Shown here: one piece after another, positions 1 to 5,708 of the stretch | Layout: the number at the start of each line of letters is the position of its first letter | How positions within the stretch are numbered: position 1 is the stretch's first letter | Assembly: GCA_014728785.1 (NCBI GenBank) | Contig: WJKZ01000177.1 | Coordinates: 1 to 5,708 of the forward strand | Length of the DNA stretch: 5,708 bases | Reading direction: 5' to 3' | From: Candidatus Omnitrophota bacterium | GTDB taxonomy: Bacteria; Omnitrophota; Gorgyraeia; Duberdicusellales; 4484-171 | Position numbers and translations under genes: made by a program | Notes under the pieces: generated by a model | Told to the model about the DNA's origin: nothing | Seen by the model: only the letters and a program-made list of their open reading frames with translations | The model's database searches: none

Positions 1-317
1 CCCGGGGATTTGAATGGATAGATTTAAGCGACTGGGAATCCAGTGTTATTTCTTTTTTGAGAAAAGATAAAAATTCAGAAAACTATATAATAGTTGTGTG
101 TAATTTCACTCCTGTACCCAGGTATAATTATAAAGTAGGTTCTCCTTTCGGCGGGAATTGGCAAGAAGTGCTAAATAGCGACGCAGTTGATTACGGCGGA
201 AGCGGTTGCGGTAATTCCGGCGTGGCCGTTGCCGAGGCTGTTCCCTGTCATGGAAGGCCTTATTCTTTTTCTTTAACCCTGCCTCCGTTGGGAATCCTTT
301 TTTTGAAAAAATCATAA
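1..317 (+). CDS. glgB: 1,4-alpha-glucan branching enzyme, C-terminal fragment (5' truncated by window edge)
   Basis: Only the last 104 residues are present, read in the frame starting at base 3 and ending at TAA 315-317. GlgB (GH13) transfers an alpha-1,4-glucan segment to an alpha-1,6 position and so introduces branches during glycogen synthesis in the cytoplasm. The fragment shows the family's C-terminal all-beta domain: GFEWID near residues 2-7, VVCNFTPVPR with a following Tyr at about 31-41, NSDAVDYGGSG at 58-68, HGRPYS at 83-88, and the closing SLTLPPLG at 90-97, which in GlgB normally lies just before the C-terminus. The catalytic barrel lies upstream of the window. The end looks intact, with no frameshift. 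Its stop is 4 nt before treZ, which argues for one transcript and a link between branching of glucan and its conversion to trehalose. An internal TTG at base 57 is not a real start, because homology continues upstream of it. Confidence 0.93.
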   Translation, partial: RGFEWIDLSDWESSVISFLRKDKNSENYIIVVCNFTPVPRYNYKVGSPFGGNWQEVLNSDAVDYGGSGCGNSGVAVAEAVPCHGRPYSFSLTLPPLGILFLKKS

Positions 318-321
318 GATA

Positions 322-2145
322 ATGAACATAGGGGCTTATCTCAATAACAAAAAGTGTGAATTTTGTTTATGGGCACCTTTTTTAAATAAGGTTGAACTTA
401 ATATAATTTCTCCTTGGGAAAAAATTGTACCTATGGGCAGGCAAGAGGGAGGTTACTGGCAGGCAGAAGTAGAGGGAGTGTCTGAGGGAGTCAGGTATTT
501 ATATATCCTGGAAGGAAAAACAAGTAGACCCGACCCGGCCTCATTTTATCAGCCCGAAGGAGTTCATGGTCCTTCGTGTGTGATAAATCATAACTCTTTC
601 GACTGGACAGATTCAAGATGGGAAGGTATAGATTCCAAAGATATGATAATTTACGAGGCACACACAGGAACTTTTACGCCCGAGGGCACTTTTGTCTCAC
701 TGGCAGAGCGCCTGGACTATTTAAAAGATTTAGGTATAAATACACTTGAAATTATGCCTGTAGCTCAGTTTCCCGGCGAAAGAAACTGGGGCTACGATGG
801 GGTATATCCTTTTGCGGTACAGCACTCCTACGGCGGACCCGATGGTCTTAAAAGCCTGGTAAATGCCTGCCATAGCAAGAATATAGCCGTAATATTGGAT
901 GTAGTCTATAATCATTTAGGCCCTGAAGGTAATTATCTTCGGGATTACGGCCCGTATTTTACAGATAAGTATAAGACTTTTTGGGGTCAGGCTCTTAATT
1001 TTGACGGTGCCTACAGTGATGCCGTAAAAGATTATTTTGTAAGAAATGCTATATACTGGTTAGAAAATTACCATTTTGATGCCTTACGGCTCGATGCCGT
1101 TCATAGTATTTTCGATATGAGTGCCCAGCATTTTTTGAAGGTTCTTTCTCATCGGGTAAAAGATTTTTTTCGGGAGAAGAAAAGGAGGGTTTATCTTATA
1201 GCCGAAAGTGATTTAAATGATTCCCGTATTATACGCTCTTGCGAACAAGGCGGTTTTGCTATTGATGCCCAGTGGTGTGATGATTTTCATCATGCTCTCT
1301 TTTCTTCCCTGACCGGTGAGAGGGAGGGTTATTATGCTGATTTCGGAAATGTAGGCCAGATAGCCTCATCTATTGAAAACGGATTTGTTTATGAAGGTCA
1401 ATATTCTGTTTACAGAAAAAGGAGCCAGGGGAATTTTTGCCGGGACATTAGTCCTTCCAAATTTATAGTTTTTTCTCAGAACCACGATCAGATAGGTAAC
1501 CGTATGCTGGGTGAAAGATTGAGCAAGCTGGTTGATTTCAGGGCCTTAAAAACAGCAGCAGCTGCAGTAATTCTTTCTCCTCATATACCTTTGCTTTTCA
1601 TGGGAGAAGAATACGCCGAAGATTCTCCCTTTCTTTATTTTATAGACCACCATGACAGAGATCTCATAGAGGCAGTAAGAAGAGGGCGAAAAGAAGAATT
1701 TAAATCATTCAACTGGAAAGGAGAAGTTCCCGACCCACAATCTAAAGATACCTTCGCTAAATCCAGGCTCAAGTGGCAATGTCTGCATAAGGACCACCAT
1801 AGAATATTGAGAGATTTTTATAAGGAATTGATTAATTTAAGGAAAAGCTGTGATTTCTTCAAAAACCCCCGAAAAGAATTATTTTCCGTAACCTGTTTTG
1901 ATTCAGAGAAGGTAATTATGGTTTGTCTGAAAAATACTGAAAATTCTGCCTTTTATTTGTTAAATTTTTCTGACCGGACTGAAGGGATCAAGCTGCATTT
2001 AGAAGAAAGTTCTTATAGTAAATTGCTGGATTCATCTGATAAAATATGGGCAGGCCGGGGTTCGGGCCTGCCGGCTTTACTCAAAGGGAATGAACAGATA
2101 TTTTTAGAAGCTTTCAATGTCGCTGTTTATAAAACGGAGGTGTAG
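322..2145 (+). CDS. treZ: malto-oligosyltrehalose trehalohydrolase (GH13)
   Basis: This is a complete 607-residue protein. TreZ hydrolyses the alpha-1,4 bond next to the trehalose end of maltooligosyl-trehalose, releasing trehalose and a shortened malto-oligosaccharide. It is the second step of the TreY/TreZ pathway and acts in the cytoplasm. Residues about 1-90 form the N-terminal CBM48/E-set beta domain, including the TreZ hallmark RPDPAS (69-74) and GVHGPS (80-85). The (beta/alpha)8 barrel spans about 100-500 with GYDG (157-160), DVVYNH (193-198), LRLDAVH with nucleophile D258, LIAESD with acid/base E295, and QNHDQIGNR with D389 as third catalytic residue. FMGEEYAEDSPFLYF (426-440) is also typical of TreZ. 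A C-terminal beta domain follows from about 510. No signal peptide is seen. ATG 322 is the only reasonable start: an in-frame TGA lies at 304-306 and the N-terminus matches the family. No good Shine-Dalgarno precedes it, so translation may be coupled to glgB. All catalytic residues are present. Confidence 0.96.
   Translation: MNIGAYLNNKKCEFCLWAPFLNKVELNIISPWEKIVPMGRQEGGYWQAEVEGVSEGVRYLYILEGKTSRPDPASFYQPEGVHGPSCVINHNSFDWTDSRWEGIDSKDMIIYEAHTGTFTPEGTFVSLAERLDYLKDLGINTLEIMPVAQFPGERNWGYDGVYPFAVQHSYGGPDGLKSLVNACHSKNIAVILDVVYNHLGPEGNYLRDYGPYFTDKYKTFWGQALNFDGAYSDAVKDYFVRNAIYWLENYHFDALRLDAVHSIFDMSAQHFLKVLSHRVKDFFREKKRRVYLIAESDLNDSRIIRSCEQGGFAIDAQWCDDFHHALFSSLTGEREGYYADFGNVGQIASSIENGFVYEGQYSVYRKRSQGNFCRDISPSKFIVFSQNHDQIGNRMLGERLSKLVDFRALKTAAAAVILSPHIPLLFMGEEYAEDSPFLYFIDHHDRDLIEAVRRGRKEEFKSFNWKGEVPDPQSKDTFAKSRLKWQCLHKDHHRILRDFYKELINLRKSCDFFKNPRKELFSVTCFDSEKVIMVCLKNTENSAFYLLNFSDRTEGIKLHLEESSYSKLLDSSDKIWAGRGSGLPALLKGNEQIFLEAFNVAVYKTEV
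2049..2072 (+). other. GC-rich intragenic hairpin near the 3' end of treZ
   Basis: GGCAGGCC (2049-2056) is the exact reverse complement of GGCCTGCC (2065-2072). The two arms are separated by an 8-base loop (2057-2064), giving a stem with seven G-C pairs and one A-T pair. It lies in a GC-rich patch within otherwise AT-leaning coding sequence and encodes part of TreZ's C-terminal beta domain (around AGRGSGLPA). It ends 76 nt before the start codon of the GH57 gene. No T-run follows, so it is not an intrinsic terminator. It could be an mRNA stability or processing element, or a coincidence of Gly/Ala/Pro codons. The inverted repeat is certain, its function is not. Confidence 0.45.
2136..2142 (+). 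promoter_or_regulatory. strong Shine-Dalgarno for the GH57-DUF3536 gene, inside the treZ terminus
   Basis: GGAGGTG lies 6 nt before ATG 2149 and matches the anti-Shine-Dalgarno end of 16S rRNA over seven bases. It is made from the last sense codons of treZ (ACG GAG GTG, then TAG). It is the only strong ribosome binding site at any of the three gene junctions. It fixes the start of the downstream gene and suggests that this gene is translated efficiently and independently of treZ termination. Confidence 0.85.
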
Positions 2146-2148
2146 GGT

Positions 2149-4575
2149 ATGGAGAGATATATTTGTATCCACGGTCATTTCTATCAGCCGCCGAGGGAAA
2201 ATCCCTGGCTTGAAGAAATAGAATTACAGGATTCCGCTTATCCTTATCACGATTGGAATCAACGGATAAGTTCTGAATGTTATGGACCTAACGCAAATTC
2301 GCGTATACTTGGGGCGGATTCAAAAATAGTGGATATGGTAAATAATTACTCCAAAATAAGCTTTAATTTCGGGCCTACCCTTTTATCCTGGATGAAGAAA
2401 CACCGTCCTTCTATTTATGAAGCTATTATTGAGGCGGATAAAATAAGCCGGGAGAGATTTTCCGGACATGGTTCGGCCTTAGCTCAGGTTTTTAATCATA
2501 TTATAATGCCTCTGGCTAATCAAAGGGATAAATATACACAGGTTATTTGGGGAATAAAAGATTTCGAAGAGAGATTTGGAAGATTCCCCGAAGGTATGTG
2601 GTTGGCTGAAACAGCAGTAGATGTAGCTACTCTTGAAGTCCTGGCAGAATTAGGTATTAAATTTACAATACTTGCTCCCACCCAGGCTAAGCGAGTGAAA
2701 AAGATGGGCAAGGGCGGCAAATGGACGGATGTCTCCGGTGGAAAAATCGACCCTACCATGGCTTATCTGTGTGTATTGCCTTCCGGCAAACATATAAATT
2801 TGTTTTTCTATGACGGTCCTGTATCTCAAGATGTGGCCTTTGGAGGGTTACTTAACAATGGTGAGACATTTGCCAACCGTCTCCTTAACATATCTTCAGA
2901 AAATCGCAGCTGGCCGCAGTTGCTCCATATAGCAACCGATGGAGAAACCTATGGACATCATCACCGTTACGGGGATATGGCTTTGACTTACTGTCTGGAT
3001 TTTATAGAAAAAAATAAACTTGCCGGGATTACCAACTATGCTGAATATTTAGAGAAGCATCCGCCTTTCTATATGGTAGAAACAGAGGAGAATACTTCCT
3101 GGAGTTGTGCCCACGGAGTCAGCCGCTGGGGGGACGATTGTGGATGTAGCAGCGGTTTGCATCCGGATTGGAATCAGAAATGGCGTAAACCCTTACGAGA
3201 GGCGATGGATTGGCTAAGGGGGGAGCTATCTGATATTTATGAGAAAGAGGCTTCCAGATATTTTAATGACCCCTGGCAGGCAAGAAACGATTATGTCCAG
3301 GTTCTCCTCAACAGGTTCAAAGGCAGTATAGATTCTTTTTTAGCCGCAAATGTAAAGGATAAGATTTTTCTGAACGAAAAGGGGCGCATAGTTAAACTTC
3401 TGGAGATGCAGAAAAACTCTTTATTTATGTATACAAGCTGCGGGTGGTTTTTCGATGATATTTCCGGCATAGAGAGTACGCAGGTAATGCGCTATGCAGC
3501 AAGAGCGATCCAGTTGGCTGAGGAATACGCAGCAAACCCCTTAGAGGCAGGTTACCTGGAAATTTTAAAAAAGGCAAAAAGCAATATAGGTAAATTCGGC
3601 GAGGCTTCCAACATATACCGTATGTTTGCAAAGGCCGCCAGCATAGATTTATTAAGAGTGGCGGTTCATTACGCAATATCTTCTATTTTCGAAGATTATC
3701 CTGAAGATACCAACATATATTGCTACCGGATAAAAAGTAAAATATATGCTGAGAAATCTTCCCGGAAATTCAGACTTATAACCGGAAGGGTAAAAGTGAT
3801 TTCTGAAGTTACCCTGGATGAAAAGGATGTTGATTTTTCAGTCTTGCATTTAGGTGATCATAATATTACCTGCGGCGCCAAAGAAGCCGGGAGTGAAAAA
3901 GATTTTGAGAAAGCCTCTTTCAATATAAGTTCCGCTTTTGACAGCGGCGACATCACCGGCGTAACCCGCCTGATGGATGATTATTTTGAAAAGCAGATAT
4001 TTTCTTTGATCCATTTATTCAAAGACGAGCAGAGAAAAGTTTTGGAGCAAATACTTAAACTAACCATAGAAGATGTCAATGTGAGTTTCAAGAATATATA
4101 TGAAAATAATTATTCGATAATGAACTTTTTGCAATCTTCAGGGATTCCTCTTCCCCGTCCTCTGTTTTTGGCAAGCGAATATATGATAAACTCTGATTTA
4201 AAAAAGGCTTTTGAGAAAGATGAGGTGGATATCGGGAAGATTAAATCTTTGATAGATGAGGCTTCAAAATGGTCGGTTAATATAGACAAGGATACTTTAG
4301 GATTTGTTGCAAGTTCAAAGATAGTCGATTTATTACAGGAATTACAAAGCAACCCGCAGGACAAAGATGCTATGAGTGTAATCCTGGATATAGTTAAGCT
4401 TTTAAGAGAATCGGCGGTGCCTTTGCGTTTATGGAAAGTTCAGAATATATGCCTGGCTATAGAAAGAGATTATTTTGAAAAAGTGCAAAAAGAAGCCGAA
4501 GCCGGAGATGATGCATCTAAAGAATGGGTAAGGATTTTTAAAGAGCTAAGCGAACAGCTTAATTTTAAGGTTTGA
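2149..4575 (+). CDS. GH57 family glycoside hydrolase with DUF3536 C-terminal region, substrate unknown
   Basis: This is a complete 808-residue protein with no signal peptide or membrane segment, so probably cytoplasmic. The N-terminal part (about 1-310) is a GH57-type (beta/alpha)7 barrel. It carries HGHFYQPP (8-15), a variant of the HxHQP region; SFNFGPTLLSW (71-81); GHGSALAQVFNHIIMPLAN (106-124); MWLAET with predicted nucleophile E154; and ATDGETYGHHH with predicted acid/base D264. SWSCAHGVSRWGDDCGC (317-333), DPWQARNDY (374-382) and the MYTSCGWFFDDISGIE segment (427-442) followed by YAARAIQLAEE (449-459) are typical of the DUF3536 group as I know it. The rest, to 808, is mainly predicted helix and charged. 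GH57 enzymes retain alpha-glucosidic configuration and include 4-alpha-glucanotransferases, branching enzymes and amylopullulanases. Both catalytic residues seem present, so an active alpha-glucan enzyme is inferred. The gene starts 3 nt after treZ with a strong ribosome binding site. Its place between treZ and treY suggests preparing or recycling malto-oligosaccharide. The family assignment is firm and the reaction is open. Confidence 0.9.
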   Translation: MERYICIHGHFYQPPRENPWLEEIELQDSAYPYHDWNQRISSECYGPNANSRILGADSKIVDMVNNYSKISFNFGPTLLSWMKKHRPSIYEAIIEADKISRERFSGHGSALAQVFNHIIMPLANQRDKYTQVIWGIKDFEERFGRFPEGMWLAETAVDVATLEVLAELGIKFTILAPTQAKRVKKMGKGGKWTDVSGGKIDPTMAYLCVLPSGKHINLFFYDGPVSQDVAFGGLLNNGETFANRLLNISSENRSWPQLLHIATDGETYGHHHRYGDMALTYCLDFIEKNKLAGITNYAEYLEKHPPFYMVETEENTSWSCAHGVSRWGDDCGCSSGLHPDWNQKWRKPLREAMDWLRGELSDIYEKEASRYFNDPWQARNDYVQVLLNRFKGSIDSFLAANVKDKIFLNEKGRIVKLLEMQKNSLFMYTSCGWFFDDISGIESTQVMRYAARAIQLAEEYAANPLEAGYLEILKKAKSNIGKFGEASNIYRMFAKAASIDLLRVAVHYAISSIFEDYPEDTNIYCYRIKSKIYAEKSSRKFRLITGRVKVISEVTLDEKDVDFSVLHLGDHNITCGAKEAGSEKDFEKASFNISSAFDSGDITGVTRLMDDYFEKQIFSLIHLFKDEQRKVLEQILKLTIEDVNVSFKNIYENNYSIMNFLQSSGIPLPRPLFLASEYMINSDLKKAFEKDEVDIGKIKSLIDEASKWSVNIDKDTLGFVASSKIVDLLQELQSNPQDKDAMSVILDIVKLLRESAVPLRLWKVQNICLAIERDYFEKVQKEAEAGDDASKEWVRIFKELSEQLNFKV

Positions 4576-4633
4576 AGAAAAAAGGCCGGGACGGTGGTAT
4601 TATAATTTCTAATCTGTTTTAAATTTATTAGGA
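4576..4633 (+). promoter_or_regulatory. 58-nt gap before treY with a possible internal promoter (-10 at 4601-4606)
   Basis: This is the only sizeable non-coding stretch in the window. It contains a perfect TATAAT at 4601-4606, which would place a transcription start near 4613 and give a leader of about 20 nt before treY. A TTGAAG at 4572-4577 resembles a -35 box, but the 23-nt spacing to the -10 is too long, and no extended -10 TG is correctly placed. No intrinsic terminator is visible, so read-through from upstream is also expected. In AT-rich DNA a TATAAT can arise by chance, so the promoter call is weak. Confidence 0.3.
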
Positions 4634-5708
4634 ATGCACACCCCTTCTACTACTTACCGCATACAATTTAACTCTTCTTTCAGCTTTAAGGATGCCCTTG
4701 CAATAGCCGTCTACCTTAAAGATTTAGGTATAGACGCGCTTTACGCTTCTCCTATACTGGAAGCCCGGCCGGGCAGCAGTCACGGTTACGATGTTACCGA
4801 CCCTTTTAAAATAAACCCTGAGTTAGGGAGCGGGAAAGAACTGAAGGCATTAACAGATGAATTGAGGAGGTTGGGTATCGGCTGGTTGCAGGATATTGTT
4901 CCCAACCATATGGCTTTTGACAGCAAAAATAAATTATTGATGGATGTATTAGAAAATGGACCGAATTCAAAATTTTTCAGGTATTTTGATATAGACTGGA
5001 ATTGCCACCATGAAAATATCCGCGGAAGAGTTCTTGCGCCTTTTCTGGGTAAATTTTACGGGGATGCCCTGGAAAACGGTGAGATAAAACTGGTTTATGA
5101 GGGAAAAAGACTTAAAGTCGCTTATTATGACTGGCGGTTTCCTTTAAAAATAGAGACTTATTTTCAGGTTTTCGGTTATCGTTTAGAAAGATTGAAAAGA
5201 AAGTTAGGTAAAGATAATCAGGATTTGATGAAATTCTTGGGAGCACTGTATTCGCTTAAGAATTTGCCCGGAGAAGAAAAAATAGAGGAGCGCTACAGGC
5301 AGATTTATTTCGCCAGGAATATACTGGCAGAAATTTATTCCAGAAATAAACAGGCAAGAGAGTTTATAGACGGCAATATTAAAAAATTCAACGGGAAGCC
5401 CGGCGAAGCCGAAAGTTTTAACTTATTGGACGATTTATTATCCAGGCAGTGGTTCAGACTATCGTTTTGGAAAGTAGCTAATGAGGAAATAAATTACCGC
5501 AGGTTTTTCAACATTAACGGACTTATCTCTTTAAAGATGGAGGATGATGAGGTATTCAACAATATACATGATTTTATTTTAAAGATTTATAAAGAAAATA
5601 AATTCCAGGGCTTAAGAATCGACCATATTGACGGGCTTTACGATCCTGAAAATTATCTGAGGAAACTCCGTACTAAATTCAAGAATGCTTACATAGTAGT
5701 AGAAAAAG
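4634..5708 (+). CDS. treY: malto-oligosyltrehalose synthase, N-terminal part (3' truncated by window edge)
   Basis: The first 358 codons are present and open to the window end. TreY (GH13) rearranges the reducing-end alpha-1,4 bond of a malto-oligosaccharide into the alpha,alpha-1,1 bond of maltooligosyl-trehalose, the substrate of TreZ. Family motifs are TYRIQF (7-12), the ASPILEARPGSSHGYDVTDP segment (38-57), DIVPNHM (87-93), the NYRRFFNINGLISLKMED segment (287-304) and GLRIDHIDGLYDP (326-338) with predicted nucleophile D330. IVVEK (354-358) at the very edge holds the predicted acid/base E357; the third catalytic Asp lies beyond the window. The spacing between DIVPNH and RIDH, about 235 residues, fits the longer bacterial TreY form. 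ATG 4634 is chosen because an in-frame TAA lies at 4610-4612, no other start codon intervenes, and TYRIQF begins seven residues in. The ribosome binding site is odd: AGGA (4630-4633) abuts the ATG with no spacer. The reading frame is intact throughout. Confidence 0.95.
   Translation, partial: MHTPSTTYRIQFNSSFSFKDALAIAVYLKDLGIDALYASPILEARPGSSHGYDVTDPFKINPELGSGKELKALTDELRRLGIGWLQDIVPNHMAFDSKNKLLMDVLENGPNSKFFRYFDIDWNCHHENIRGRVLAPFLGKFYGDALENGEIKLVYEGKRLKVAYYDWRFPLKIETYFQVFGYRLERLKRKLGKDNQDLMKFLGALYSLKNLPGEEKIEERYRQIYFARNILAEIYSRNKQAREFIDGNIKKFNGKPGEAESFNLLDDLLSRQWFRLSFWKVANEEINYRRFFNINGLISLKMEDDEVFNNIHDFILKIYKENKFQGLRIDHIDGLYDPENYLRKLRTKFKNAYIVVEK

Noticed and set aside
106..315. Open reading stretch on the minus strand across the glgB end
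   Set aside because: It lies wholly antisense to the clearly homologous GlgB C-terminus, is rich in Arg and Asn from reversed codons, and has no recognisable motif.
730..915. Open reading stretch on the minus strand inside treZ
   Set aside because: It is antisense to the conserved TreZ barrel (GYDG to DVVYNH), and its hydrophobic look comes from reversed codons.
2520..2759. Open reading stretch on the minus strand inside the GH57 gene
   Set aside because: It is antisense to the GH57 nucleophile region and has no independent ribosome binding site or family resemblance.
3425..3676. Open reading stretch on the minus strand inside the GH57 gene
   Set aside because: It is antisense to the conserved SCGWFFD and YAARAIQL segments, and its Leu/Pro/Arg-rich composition is typical of a shadow frame.
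4110..4364. Open reading stretch on the minus strand near the 3' end of the GH57 gene
   Set aside because: It is antisense to a continuous coding frame and shows no motif or start signal.
4572..4577. TTGAAG as a -35 box for treY
   Set aside because: The spacer to TATAAT is 23 nt, well outside the usual 16-18, and it overlaps the stop codon of the GH57 gene.
4576..4600. Possible terminator after the GH57 gene
   Set aside because: Only a three-pair CCG/CGG stem can be drawn and no T-run follows it.
4763..4774. Perfect 12-bp palindrome GCCCGGCCGGGC in treY
   Set aside because: It falls on the conserved Ala-Arg-Pro-Gly motif of TreY, so protein constraint and codon choice explain it. It has no loop and no sign of being an operator.
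4865..4870. AGGAGG inside treY followed at once by an in-frame TTG (4871)
   Set aside because: Starting there would remove the conserved TYRIQF and SHGYDV segments, and there is no spacer. The bases encode Arg-Arg within a helix.

Overview
The window is a compact, same-strand gene cluster for storage-glucan and trehalose metabolism. From left to right it holds the 3' end of a glycogen branching enzyme gene (glgB), a complete malto-oligosyltrehalose trehalohydrolase gene (treZ), a complete gene for a GH57-family glycoside hydrolase with a DUF3536 C-terminal region, and the 5' part of a malto-oligosyltrehalose synthase gene (treY) that runs off the right edge. Everything is on the + strand and almost all of the window is coding. 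I saw no tRNA, rRNA, CRISPR array, insertion sequence or integration site.

The DNA is bacterial in style and moderately AT-rich (roughly 40% GC judged by eye), with frequent ATA and AGA/AGG codons. The three complete gene ends use TAA, TAG and TGA, so the standard bacterial code applies. The gene content fits many free-living bacteria, and the GH57-DUF3536 protein beside TreY/TreZ suggests an uncultured or deep-branching Gram-negative-type lineage. The sequence alone does not allow a firm taxon.

Layout: glgB and treZ are separated by 4 nt and treZ and the GH57 gene by 3 nt, so these three are very probably co-transcribed. The GH57 gene and treY are separated by 58 nt. That gap contains a perfect TATAAT but no convincing -35 box and no intrinsic terminator, so treY could be read from the upstream operon, from its own promoter, or both.

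How the genes work together: GlgB builds alpha-1,6 branches into alpha-1,4-glucan. TreY converts the reducing end of a malto-oligosaccharide into a trehalosyl unit, and TreZ cleaves off free trehalose. The classical third partner in this pathway is the debranching enzyme TreX (GH13), which is not in this window. The GH57-DUF3536 protein sits between treZ and treY, where an enzyme that trims, debranches or rearranges the glucan would be expected. Its substrate is not known to me, and it is the most interesting item here.

Apart from that, the window is an ordinary metabolic operon. I found no evidence for a wholly new system.
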